From Selaginella tamariscina (taxonomy: Eukaryota; Streptophyta; Lycopodiopsida; Selaginellales; Selaginellaceae): a stretch of 64,000 bases of DNA. The DNA lies in NCBI GenBank assembly GCA_003024785.1, contig PUQB01000295.1:143161-207160 (forward strand), written 5' to 3'. Each line of letters begins with the position of its first letter. The stretch's first letter is position 1. This document shows positions 11,850-24,313 of this stretch, piece by piece. Position numbers and translations under genes: made by a program. A model generated the notes under the pieces. It was given only the letters and a program-made list of their open reading frames with translations, ran no database searches and was not told the DNA's origin.

Positions 11850-14040
11850 GATAGGAAAAAAAATGCAAAATATATATATACTAATTTTTCTAGAAGAAAA
11901 AAAAATTAAAAACCCAGTAAGTTTAACAAAAATTTAAGAAATATAATGAGAAAACCATGAAAAATAGCAAAGTTATATGTATAATCTGTGGGCTAATATA
12001 AGGAAGTGAACAGTCACCTGTGCAGATAAGACTTTGGCAAGAGAATACTGTGCTTCTTTACAAAGACAGGAATCTTAATTAAAATATATTAATTACAAAC
12101 GTGTTTCTTAAGTTAATTTTATTTTATTATTTATTTATTAATATTTTAGTCATCTGTCTGTCATGAGTGGACCACGACTGATGCAAGATTTTCAAGTGCT
12201 CCTTCTCCCATTTCTACGCACGACGACAAAGAATAAAAAAGATATGTGTCTGATATTTCAAAATAATATATAAAAAAATATTTTTTAATATTTAATCGAA
12301 TTATTCAGCATTTTGTATTTGAGTGTATTCCACTCAGATGGTTTGTTACAGCCGCAAAGCGTGACTTTGTTCGAAGATTGTATATATTAAAATATTATAA
12401 AGCTCAGTTTAATTATATACATTGATTATCATATAAGATTGATATAAACTAATATGAAAATAATAAACTTCAGAAATTTATAATTAAAAATATATATATT
12501 ATAACTGTACGTTATACATTTTATAGAGATAGATGCACTAAATTAATTACTGCAAGCAACCCGCGAGTTGCTGGGATCTCCTGAACGTGCCCACGCACGC
12601 CGCAGTCTTATCAATCTACATCAGAGTAAATACAAGTATATATGCAGGTATATACACCTATAAATTATTTTTATTTTGTATGAAACAAGTGTATATATAT
12701 AGAGTGAAAATGCCTAAGCCTTATACATGGATACACATTATGATTGTAATATTTATTTGGAAGTATGCTCGAGTAAAAGTAATAGTATATATTGCATATG
12801 TATCGTGTTTAATTATTTAATTTAATTTTCTATATAAACATGCAATCTAGACGTGTGGAGACGTGGCATGCACAACGTATTAACATTGTCAATATCGGAA
12901 TAAATTAATTAATTTTGGTTTTAATAATGTCGGTGATATATTCCCAATTGAATTCCATTTAATTCCCTACCATATTCGATAAGGACTAATTTATTTTCAT
13001 TTATAGGATGCATTTTTTCATACGCTGTCTGCTTCATGCATATCATCGTCGCCATCATGAGCTTATATATTTCATGTATGCACGAACACATTGTAAGAGT
13101 TTAAAATACGTCACCATCATGAGCTTATATATTATGTACCAACACATATTATAAGAGTTGAACGTATGTCCTTTAATAAGATTAATATTTATTTATTTAT
13201 TTATTAACGAGGACAATCTTAAGCACTAGAGATAATAAGATTAATATTTATATGTTTATGAATCAGGAAATTTTAAGTTTGAACTTGAAACTCTGAATCA
13301 CTAGAGTAAAATGAGATTAAAAAATATATATATTTATTATTTATTAATTAAGAAATTTCTATCTAACTTAAATATCTTAATCACTACAGTAAACTCAGAA
13401 TTTAAATCTAAAATAATAAAATATAAAAATATAATAAGGGAGTTGAGCTCAAATCTTATATATCAACAAGGCAGTAGAAATAAATCCATGTGCGATTAAA
13501 AGACTGTATTACTAATATAACTACTATACTAAAATATAATAACTATATAAAAATAATTAATAATGGCAATAAAATGGATTAAATAGTATAAACATAGAAT
13601 GGTACCATACAATGAAATTAAATATTCCAAGGAAATGTAAATTTATTTGAAAGTATATAGTGCATGAGAGTAAAAAGTAAACCACCCATTAATTTAAGTA
13701 CATCATTTCCTAATTAAATAGGTGGTAAAAAATTCTAAATTTATATTATTGTATACTATTTTGATTTATAATCTAGCTTACAATAGCGAAATAGATATAA
13801 TTTATGTAAAGAATATACCTTAATATTTTAAGGTATATATTGGAATTATATATGGGTGCACTTGGATGTCATATAGGATATTAAAATTAAGTCAAAGGTT
13901 ACTTAATACTTCGTTGTCTCCTTGTACATATAAGGAAGGGTTATTAATCTTGTATATTATTTTAAGTTTAAATGTACATCCTTTTCATTAGTAAAAATGT
14001 CTAATTCATCTTTTTCTTTTTAGTATTGTTTCTTCTTTTT
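11850..14040. other. AT-rich intergenic DNA including the USP upstream region
   Basis: No gene is recognised. The bases above 11846 should contain the USP promoter, but I cannot identify a TATA box with confidence amid the AT-rich sequence. A roughly 60-bp tandem pair sits at about 13047-13170: cgccatcatgagcttatata recurs 66 bases later as caccatcatgagcttatata and is followed in both cases by ataagagtt-like text. Confidence 0.5.
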
Positions 14041-14049
14041 CTTCTTTTT

Positions 14050-17000
14050 TAAAATTTCTCTACGGTGGTCCCCATGAAGCAATTCTTACAAGCCATAACG
14101 AGTCACATGTGTTACACACAACAATTATTTAATATCTTGACACAAAGAATCCATAATTCAATTGGATATAATTCTCATATTCCCTCGATTCTTTCTCACG
14201 AGCAACCACGAAAAATGCACATGCCCTCCATCAGCTTTATGAATTGCCACCATGTTGTTGCCTTATGATTTCAACACTTGGCCTCAACATACAAGGAGAT
14301 GATTGATTTATCTTTATCCTTATTTAAGATTGCATTTGAGCGTCATGTTGATGCCTCCATATCACTAGATAGGGTTTTGTAGTTGCAATAAAGAGATGGT
14401 GAAAAACTGTATAATTTAGAGTTTGTTTCAAGAATCACTTGGCTTGAGTGGACTATAATATGTCCAAAGTGGTTAAAAAATATTGCACAAGTCTTTAAAG
14501 ATGGTGTTGACTTTTATGTTGCTCGTGTTCAACTTGGATTGTTTAAACCAACCCTTCTTCTTCCAGCTGCTCATTCACAACTTATAAAGATAAATGTTTT
14601 GATTTCATAGGCTACATTTTAACCCATGTGATGAGGATGAGAATGAGGACATAGTTGTGGGTAGCGTGGTTAACAATGCGGATGTGATATATAGTGTTTA
14701 GTGGGTATTTAATTATTAATTGTGCTAATTATTAAAATTTGGCTTGTCAATGATTACAAGACATGGAAGTTGTAATTCCTCTGGTAGATATATTACTTAT
14801 TTTTGATAATGAATAAAAAAATTAGTTCCCATCACCAATGTAACAAAGAGATTATGTAATAAAGTTTCACAACCTCTGTGTTTTTGTGGTGTGGTGTTAC
14901 AAGGTGTGGTTAGGGCACTCAAGTAGGAACCTGTCGTCTTTTCTTTTAAGGGTTTTATTTATGATTGCCCAATATTAAATCTTCTTAATTCTAAGTCATT
15001 TATTTAACATTCTTTAGTGACATAATGCTCTTTTCTAATGAAACTTGCTTAGCAAATACTTTCAATATGACCCTAGAAAAAAAAATTTGTTATCTCCGAA
15101 CAATATTCTAAGGCATTGCCTCTTTGGGTCATGCCTTCTTAATTGTATAATTTGATTTTGAGTTTTAATTGAATGCATATTGAAGGTGTGTGTATGGACT
15201 TCAACACGAGGGACATCTTCATTCATGGTTACTCTCCTTTTCTACAATATAATTTAGAGTTCGTGCATCTCTTTAGAATATTACAAATGTGGTCTTTCCT
15301 TCGGAATATTGTTAGGAGGATATGAAAAAACTTTTTAATTAGTTTCTAAATCTACAACAACTAAAAGTTGTTAAGAGGATTGAGGTCAACACTTGCCATA
15401 ATATTAATACAAAGATGCTAAGGCTTTATTTCATCGATAATTTCCACAAGAGAAGCATAAGGTATTCAAAATATGTTATTTTAAAAAGTGGTACATCCGT
15501 CTTGTAGCCCATAGGCTTTTGAGTCTCATATTGTTAACAAAGTGGATAGAAGTAGGTGTTCCATTATTGAGTTTTGACTTTTAACTAATGTGATGGTGAA
15601 TAATCTGAAGCTAAATTTAATGTTGTTAATTAACAACTCTTCTCCAATTTGTTAATAAGGTCATCCATGTGGATTATTAGCAAATTTCTCTAATCTTAGA
15701 GAAGTAGCCAAGATTACTTTTCGAACATTTAATGGATTGTATGGGTTCATAGTAATGTTTTTTAATTTGATAAATGCTCCAACAACATTTAAATAACTCA
15801 TAAATGAAGTCATTTAAAGTTTAGAATCTTTTGCAAGAGTGTTTATGGACAATCTTTTGGTACATTCAATTATTATATGAGAAGAAGATTTGGCTCACGT
15901 GGAATAAATTTTATTGCAGGTACGAGAATGTTAATTGATGTTGAAATTGTTAAAGTGTAAATTTGGTCAAAAGTATTTGAGAGTTGTTATCTCTTATGAG
16001 AGTGTCTATTTAGATTTAATGAAGATTCAAGTAGTGAAGGAATTTTTAATTTTAAAAGACATATCATAAACTTTAATGATTTTTGTGTAAGGTAACTTAT
16101 TTGATTCAATTCGTTCCATGTTTGACTAATGAAACAGCTTCATTATGTACTTCACTTGGTTCTGCTTCTTTCTTATGGTTATTTAAATGTTAATCTTCCT
16201 TTGAATTTTTATCCATCTCTTAATTTTTTTCCATCTTCTTTATTATTTTGACTTCTCTCATCTCTTTATTTTTCGTATTTATGCTTCATATATTGGTTTA
16301 GGTGCTAATCTCATGCAAGGAGATCTGAAATTTGGCCAATGACATTCTATTGCATATACAAATCACAGTCTTAATAGTACAAAACTCAACTATTTGGTTA
16401 TGAACAAAAAATGTTGAATAGTTGGTTAGGCATTTCACAAGTTCTATCAATGCAATGAGGCACAGTCATTTTTTACCGGCAACTCAAAATTAACATTTAT
16501 CATGGTTAGTTAACTAACTTAATTAGATGGTTAACTAAGATTAACTTAACATTGCAACTTAATTTGTAAACAAATTTAACAACAAATCACTGTTTGTTGC
16601 CAATTTGCATGCATCTCATTTCACAAAGTTTTATGTTTATCTTTATTGTTCTTCAATATTAGTGGAATGTGTTCATGTTGCAGTGCATTCCATATTAAAA
16701 AAAGAAGCATTTGATTTTTAATGACTAATGTGGATGTTTTATTACGGGCACCAGTTGTTACGGGTGTTTTCCCATCTTTAGAATCTACACCATTCTTTAA
16801 TTTTTGCAAAACTTAGATTAGCACAACGCTTGAAACCATGAAGTCAATAGATAATTAATGCATTTAAAACTCATAAGTTGGTGGCAGATGTTGATATTGA
16901 TTTTCAAGACCATATTACAAAGCTCACAATGGTAAATGATCTTCTTATATTGTGAGACCAATTAAAATAGGTATTCCACTTCAGTTGGTAATCCCATCAT

Positions 17001-17760
17001 GTTATGTATCTTATGATGACCTTTCTTTGGTCATCTTAAATTTCAGAAAGTATTGTACAAATTAAGTTTTCGATTCTATTGGCTTCATCTCCAACATGAT
17101 TTTTATAATATCTACAAGTTTATCATCTGTGTTAAGTTCAAAATTCTCAATTCACTCTTCCTAATGGTTGCTTACAGTTTATACATGTCCATCATTCTTT
17201 TGAGTTGGCCGCATATGATTTCATTGGTTCGTTTCCAACAACAAAAATGAAAAATACATATGTTATTATTTTATTTGATTACTTGACATGATACGTAAAA
17301 GTTCAACTCTTCCAAAAGCTAAGGCAACTCACGTGACATATTCTTTTTTTATTAAGTGGTAGATCAAAAGCCTCATTTCACAACAGAATTTTTAAATTTA
17401 TTAACTATTAAATTGAGAATCAAACAATCTTTGATGACACTTTATCATTCAAAAACTAATAGTCTAGTGAAATAACTTAACTATACTTTTAACTATATAT
17501 TGTCTAACTATGTGAATTAGTGACAAACCAATTGGGATCAATACTTTTTTCTTCTTTAATTTGATTATATGTATTTTATCTATCAATCCACTAGAGTTTC
17601 CAATTTCATTCCATGTATAATTATTCCATTATGTTTTTTTCTAATGTTAGCTCCCTTTCATAGTCATGTTTTGGAATTATATCTAAACTAAACTCTTTCG
17701 ATGTTGTGCAAGGAAATATTAATAAAGTTATTTTATGCTCAAAAGGTACAACAATAACAT
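14050..17760 (+). mobile_element. degenerate Ty3/gypsy retrotransposon remnant (RT, RNase H, integrase)
   Basis: Three pol domains occur in the right order on the plus strand, in drifting frames with many stops. Reverse transcriptase at about 15700-16070 shows TFRTFNGLYGF, NAPTTFK and VFMDNLLVHS. RNase H at about 16299-16440 shows GANLMQGD, then SIAYTNHSLNSTKLNY. The integrase zinc-binding region and core at about 16990-17560 show GHLKFQKVL, RFYWLHLQHD, DFIGSFPTTK and LYHSKTNSLV. The RT active-site box reads MDN where the family has DD. The 14050-15690 part has the right position for gag and protease but I see no clear motif. No LTRs were found. It is an old, inactive copy. Confidence 0.8.
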
Positions 17761-17764
17761 TATT

Positions 17765-19650
17765 ATGTTCGGCATTCATTTATTCTTGATGTTGTGAGTA
17801 ATAAAGTATTAGTCTTATATTTGAAAATGCATTTCAAAAGTTTATATTTTAAATTAATTTTAAGTGATTTGGCCTATATTTCATTGTGTAAATGTTAGAT
17901 TCTTAAATGTATATGATTTACAATTTAAAGAGAATGTTCAGTAACTATCTTTATATCATCAGTTCAAGCCTAAAAGAGAGAATAATGTACTTTAAAAATA
18001 TATATTTTAAAGTATATACTGGAACTACACGACTTACTTTGTTTTTAGGGTTAGGATTTTTATGTAATAAATGAATGAGACATCAACGAACCCTACACAT
18101 GGATCTTTACCATTATGAGTAAGAATGTACATAAACACTCATATATCTCTCACACAGAGAGGCGCACACACATATATATAATTTTATTTATTTTTTTTTT
18201 GTTGAGAAATGTGAATTAATATTCTCATCCTAACAATTGTTCAATCTTTGCATACATTTTATGTAGCTTCTATATATATATATATTACAAATAATATCAA
18301 TATTTATAAGTTTATATTAAGGATGTATAATTTTTATACACTATGAGGATTGCTCTATGCAAAAAATATGTTACATTATATATATCTTAATATATCATGT
18401 GTATTTACATATTCTAGTATATACTTTATACACATGTTTGTATATACATGTTCAAGTATTTTTATTGTGTGTGTATGTATATACATAGTAATAATTAAAC
18501 ATATGAATTTAGTATAATATACAATAGAATTCATTATATACACATTTAAGTGTACTTTATACTTATGTGTCTATATGGATGTGTTTATAGTTAAATAAGT
18601 AGATTTAATATAACATATGAAACAATATATTGCAGCTCAATACTTCACGTGTATGTATAATCATTACATGTATATATGTGTGAAGGGGGTTTCTTTCATG
18701 TAGTTAACTGTGGAGTTTGTGAGAAAAATGTTAATAATGATATGTGTGTGAGAGAGAGATACAAACAAGTGTACGAGTGAGAGAGAGAGAAAAAGAATTA
18801 CAAACAAGTATAAACGTGTGAATATATGTGTATATGTGTTTCTGCTATATATAATGTATATGTGATTAAAGCTTAATACCTACACATTTTAAAGCATTTT
18901 ACATTGGAGTGTTTTAGTGTGATGAAATTAATTAATTCAAATGCAAATGACTTCTTAAGGAAACATAAGGATGTTTAACACCTTTAAAACGTAAGTGTTT
19001 AAATTCTCGAGCAAAAGTCTTATTGGGAATATGTAATTTTGCAGTAATTAATTTTAATATATGCCCTTCATTAAACTTATATTTTAACTAATTTAAAAAT
19101 TCTAATGTTTTTTATAAAAACCTTAATATAGGATTCATATTTGAAACTTAAATGTAGCTATTCTGATTTGTTTTGATTTACTTATATGTAAAGATCTTAA
19201 TAAAGTAATCCAGTTCAACAAATATAATATGACATGAAAAATCGATTCAAAAGTATATCACTTACGTGAAACCCTAATTAGGGCAATTACCTTAAAATTT
19301 CAAAGTAGCCAAAGTAATATATGTTTAATTATAATAATAATGAATAATATAGTTACAGTGGATGAAATTTTGATATTCATTTTAAAATCAGATAGACAAT
19401 CTGGTCTTTATAAATATTTAAATTATATGCTTAACTTAAGAACTATTTGCAATAATATTTGATATATTTGGGAAATATGTTAATACAAAATTTTGTTATT
19501 CAATACGGACTTTAAAAAAAGATTAATTAAAAAATTAACAAATTATCAAAACACAGAGATACAGGAATGTTTAATGAAATTTCTTGTCAGAAGTAAAATT
19601 TATACTGATTCTACGCATTACTTTCAAATAGGGTATAGGGTTTTTGAGTA
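17765..19650. other. AT-rich intergenic DNA upstream of the SSB gene
   Basis: Short (TA)n, (AC)n and (GA)n runs occur (for example near 18155-18180 and 18757-18793). I see no gene or structured repeat here. Confidence 0.5.
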
Positions 19651-19656
19651 AATTCT

Positions 19657-21339
19657 ATGTGGGCGATTAGAGGCGTCTCCAGATGTATTCTTCACAACCC
19701 ATCCTCGTGCGGTTAGTGTATATTATATATAAATATGCAAAATGTGAAATTAAAATACAAAGTCTGTCCAACACATATAAAATGTGAATATAAATATAAA
19801 TTAAATATAAAATCTTTTTTAAATAGCTGTCCCAGCTCTAGCCAGATTCTGCTCTACAACAGAGACAATGTTCGACTCTGATGTTGACGAAGGAGAAGAT
19901 ATTAAATCAAATGGTTCCAAACAACCTGCGGACATGAACTATTATGGAATTTACAAGGTATATATTTTATATATTGTTATATATATAAATAAATAATAAA
20001 ATTATTATGGAAATTAATAAGCATATTTAAGTACTTAATAGTAAAGTTATCAATTATTAAATTTGATTCTATTGTCATATAAAAACCTTGCTTTATGTTT
20101 TATGGCTACTGTTTACTTTTACCGTTTTAATAGCACAGTCACAAATAAAACTGTTACTCAATTGAATATTCATTATATAATTTATTCAATTAATCTACAT
20201 TTTAAAGAAACTGCTGAAGTATTGACTTATATTATATCTATTATATTTTAAAATATATAAAGACATTTAAGTTTATAGCTAGTTTATCCATTAAACAAAA
20301 AACAACTATGGAACTAATGAATTAACATTTAAGTAATTAATCAAAGATGTGTCTCTGTTGTTGTACAAATCCAAAAGGTAATAAATTATACCCATATATA
20401 AATACATATATAGAGACCTTTACAAAAAATTTAATTATTTATTTTATTTAAATGCAGGCAGTTTTAGTAGGACAGGTGGGTTTTGGCCCATTTGAGAAGA
20501 TACTTGGAGATGGGAGGGGTTTAACACTGTTTTCAGTTGGGACTTCGGGTTTAATTAGGCCCAAGAATTACCACGAGCAGCTACAGTGGCATAAGGTTAC
20601 CGTTTATCCTGAACACTTACGAAAAGTTGCTAAACAACTTCAAAAGGGGTATGCACACACACACACACACATATAGCATAATAATAATAAATTATTTTTT
20701 CGTCAAATATTTCTTTATATAATATAAATTCAAACTTTATAGTTTTTAACAAGAGAGTTTACATTGAGGGGAACTTGGAGATTATACTTATATCAGTATT
20801 TTATTTATGTTATACTTATATTAATATTGTTTTTATTATATACAGGGAAACTTGTGTTTATATATATATATAATATAATAATTTTTAGTCAGATATTTTC
20901 TTTATATAATATAAGGGAGAGATTTAGTCATTTATACTCTATAGTTATATTCACTAAACTGAATATTTAGACGGAGAGTTTATATTGAGGGAAACTTGGA
21001 GATGCGCATATTCAACGACAATGTAACTGGAGGTCTTAAAAGGATAAGGGAGGTAGCTGTGAGACGGGATGGTAAACCAAAACGTTTATAATTTAACTTA
21101 AATTCTAATATATTAATTAATTAACTTTGTAAGTTATTTAATAATTATGTATTTTAATTAATACTTAGTTTTTTTTAATAAATAAATTTATAGGTCAGTT
21201 GATACTTTTAAAGGGAAAAGAGACACATAAGCTTACCATTTCTGGTTATGTTAAACCTGCTGTCACCAACTCACCACTTGAAGCTTGTCAAGAGGAAGAG
21301 GTAATAGTGGACGAAAAGATTCTGCCTTATATTCCATGA
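19657..21339 (+). CDS. mitochondrial single-stranded DNA-binding protein (OB-fold SSB)
   Basis: A complete five-exon gene: 19657-19711, 19827-19957, 20458-20648, 20971-21071 and 21194-21339. All phases join, giving 207 residues. It binds single-stranded DNA as an OB-fold protein in organellar replication and recombination. The start MWAIRGVSRCILHNP is basic, hydroxylated and acid-free, as in a mitochondrial presequence, and is followed by an acidic linker (DSDVDEGED). The OB core has AVLVGQVGFGP, LTLFSVGTSG (the S-V-x-T strand), QLQWHKVTVY (W-H-x-V), VAKQLQKG, VYIEGNLEMR (the Y-x-E-G strand) and LTISGYVKP. The C-terminus is acidic (QEEEVIVDEK), as in SSBs that dock partners through an acidic tail. 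A duplicated scrap of exon 4 lies in the preceding intron. Confidence 0.93.
20694..20785 (+). repeat. partial tandem copy of SSB intron 3 end plus start of exon 4
   Basis: gagagtttacattgaggg and then gaacttggagat at about 20753-20781 nearly repeat the true exon start at 20974-21003. The upstream intron text (aatatttctttatataatat) also recurs at about 20894-20916. The spacing is about 221 bases. The scrap stops matching just after EGNLE-coding bases. Confidence 0.78.
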
Positions 21340-21344
21340 TTCTG

Positions 21345-21893
21345 CACTATTCTTAGAAATATAGTGTTATGCTTTAGTTTTATTAAACTGTTGTTAATGT
21401 AAAACTGTTGTGTATTGTTAATAATTACGTACACTATGCAGATATACTCTGTATTTTATTTTATTTTTAAGTTTAATATTCATTATAAACTATTGCATTC
21501 ACAATATTGATTTTAATGTTTACGTATCTATAAAATATCATATGAAAATATATAACATCGTATAATATTACATATAAAAATTGTAACAATGATAACAACG
21601 CTGCTTCCGTGTAATGAAGTTATAAATGTATAAATTAATGTATAATGTATTAAATAAGAATATCACATCAAAACAACAACGAAATAATCAAGATTTAATC
21701 ATTTTCTAAATTCTGAACTTAAAGAAAATTCTGTACTGGTTCAGAGATGGTTATTAAATCAATTTTCAGGTATTAAATTTGTAAAGCATACTAGTTAAAG
21801 TGAAAATATAATAAGTATTTTTTATAAGAGATATGATATCCACTCTTAGTTAATCTAATATATCATTATTACACCACCTACAACTTCAGTACA

Positions 21894-21939
<46 letters not shown>

Positions 21940-22700
21940 TCAAGTTGCACATAGATGATGCATGAGTACATATTATATTTGTAAATAGTATTTTTTGTGT
22001 CAAACTAATCTTGCAAAGAGTAATAATGTTCTGATCTTGTCAAATTTTTTGTTGATTATAAATATAATTATCTAATATATAAAGAATTTGAAAGATATCA
22101 AGCATATAAATTTCATAAATAAAGCCATTCGGTTAACTTAACATAAACACAGAAATATTTAGTTAACAATTTCTTACTAAAGTATAAACTGTTGCTCACA
22201 ATAAAATTACTATATAATTTACATATTATAAATATTAATATATGTATGCGTGTTATTTATAAAATTAAGGTATTTTTCTATTTCATTATTAATTTTAATA
22301 TTGTAAAACTTCTTAATGTTTCTTTTAAAATTGAAGATTTATTATACATCTATATATAAATGTACATGTATACCTACGTATATATTCGTGTACAATCGTT
22401 CATATACATAAGTAACAACAAATATAATTGAGATGTAGTCCATGGCTGTACGTTGTAGTTGTAGTTGTGTGTGTGTGCGTGTATGCAAGATATAATAATG
22501 AGGTATATGTAAGAAGAGAGAGAAGATGCTTGATAACGAAGGGGATGGATTCGTAACAAGCCTATAGTGAAGATTCTGTCTACCTAAACTGAAATAAACT
22601 TGTATAATTGCATATATAAAGAATGTTTGTGAGCTTCCTTGTTCACTTATGTGGTACAAATAGTAAAGCCTCTAACATGGGCCTTATCAAATAATGCTGT
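21345..22700. other. AT-rich intergenic DNA
   Basis: It contains a (TC)n-(TA)n compound microsatellite at about 21893-21939 and no recognisable gene. Confidence 0.5.
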
Positions 22701-22708
22701 TTAACTCA

Positions 22709-23265
22709 GGAATTCAGTTGTAATTAAATTTGTGATTGAAATCAAATTTGCTTTCGTATTATAAAGTAATCTACTATAGAATATTCTGTATTATATTACA
22801 TTTTTGTTATATTCTGTAAAGTAATTGAATATTCTGGTGTGAGTGATTAATTTTTAATAATTAAATTACAAATGAAATTACAAATATGTTCAGGAAAGCC
22901 TACATTTTTTAGATGGCCTTGTGGACCGTCTCAACCCTAGGTTCAGAATGTGTTTGATCACTTGCTGAGACCTAAAATGTTGACCATAGTAGTGATCACA
23001 ATGCTTGCAGTAATAAGCATTGTTCCTAAATACACAATACTGCCTCACATTGATGTTACTATCTGTCCATTTTCACAGTCTCACTCACAAACTTCACTTT
23101 CATTATATTAGAAAAATGTAAAAAATCCGAAAAGGTAAAAATGAGTTTGACAGAAGAGACAACAAAATATTCTTTGTTAACTAAATTACAATAAGCAAAA
23201 AACTTAATTTTAATTAATTCTGATTAATTGTGGAAGACTTTTTTCTGTCGAACAGAGTCACTGAA
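22709..23265 (+). repeat. left arm of a ~560-bp inverted repeat
   Basis: It runs from ttgtaattaaatttgtg to cagagtcactg and matches the reverse complement of 23754-24313. About nine in ten bases match over the central stretch I aligned (22885-23060); the outer part is less alike and has small indels. In the frame that stays open in the right arm, this copy has in-frame TAG codons. The arms enclose 488 bases carrying the 3' exons of the AFG1-like gene. Confidence 0.9.
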
Positions 23266-23271
23266 GTTGAC

Positions 23272-23702
23272 AGGTGATGTATGAGAGAAAGGCTCAGTTC
23301 ATATGCTATGCAGAGGCACAACCTACAGAACTATTTGAGTGAGTTGTGCCATGTTCAGAAGCACCAAAGAGAACATCTTCGAGGTCTGTTTGTCACGATG
23401 ATGCAGATATTCTCGTTGATAACAAGCTCGGATTTACAAAAGATAGAGTCGTTAGCATGTACCACACAACACACTAGTTTTTAGTTCAAAGTATAATTAT
23501 ATACTTATGGTTTGACATAGAATGTTAATGCACTACAAATTATATATATACAATCTAGAATATGTATAATCACATTGGTCTTGTTTATACGATTTTGTAC
23601 AGATTAATCGAGATGCAAAGCAAAGACTATATAGAAGAGCATGCGGCAGCTCATAGTGAAGATGATAATGATAATCCAATTGCAACATGTACATATTCTT
23701 AA
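23272..23702 (+). pseudogene. AFG1-like (LACE1-type) AAA ATPase, C-terminal exons, inverted relative to the 5' half
   Basis: Two exon-like blocks are seen. The first, at about 23272-23467, reads VMYERKAQF, AEAQPTELFE, RTSSRSV, DILVDNKLGFTKDRVVS. The second, at about 23604-23702, reads LIEMQSKDYIEEH and then an acidic tail to TAA. Both match the end of plant AFG1-like ATPases, mitochondrial proteins linked to respiratory-complex subunit turnover. A TGA sits directly after ELFE where the family has a basic residue, one substitution from AGA. The ATPase core (Walker B, sensor regions) is nowhere in the window. The amino-terminal half is on the opposite strand at 24313-25028. I infer a rearranged, dead gene. 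Confidence 0.75.
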
Positions 23703-23753
23703 ATAATTATGTTATAAAACTAGATTAGAAGCGGCACAAGTTATAGTTAAACC

Positions 23754-24313
23754 AGTGACTCTGTTTGACAGAAAAAAGTCTTCCATAATTAATCAGAATT
23801 AATTAAAATTAAATTTTTTGCTTATTATAATTCAACTAACAAAGAATATTCTGTTATCTCTTCTGTTAAACTCATTTTTACATTTTCGGATTTTTTTACA
23901 TTTTTCTAGTACAGTGAAAATGAAGCTTGTGAGTGAGATTGTGAGAATGGCAGATAGTGACATGATGTGAGGCAGTATTGTATATTCAGTAACAATGCTT
24001 ACTACTGCAAGCATTGTGATCACTGCTATGGTCAACATTTTAGGCCTCAGCAAGTGATCAAACACATCCTGAACCCAGGGTTGTGACAGTCCACAAGGCC
24101 ATCCAAAAAACGTAGGCTTTCCTGAACATGTTTGTAATTTCATTATTAAAAATTGATCACTCACACTAGAATATCCAATTATCCTTTACAGAATATAACA
24201 AAGAATCTAATATAGTAAGAATATTCTATAGTAGATTACTTGGTAATATGAAAGCAAATTTGCTTTCAGACCATTGTTCGCCACAAATTTAATTACAACT
24301 AAATTCGCTGCTT
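23754..24313 (-). repeat. right arm of the ~560-bp inverted repeat, with an open coding-like frame
   Basis: It is the reverse complement of 22709-23265. On the minus strand 24164-23832 stays open for 110 codons and contains PTFFGWPCGLSQPWVQDVF followed by two hydrophobic stretches (LTIAVITMLAVVSIV; LSAILTISLTSFIFTVL) and a basic end (KCKKIRK). That is a plausible small membrane-protein segment or exon; I do not recognise the family and it is not part of AFG1. No transposon termini or target duplication were identified. Confidence 0.85.
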
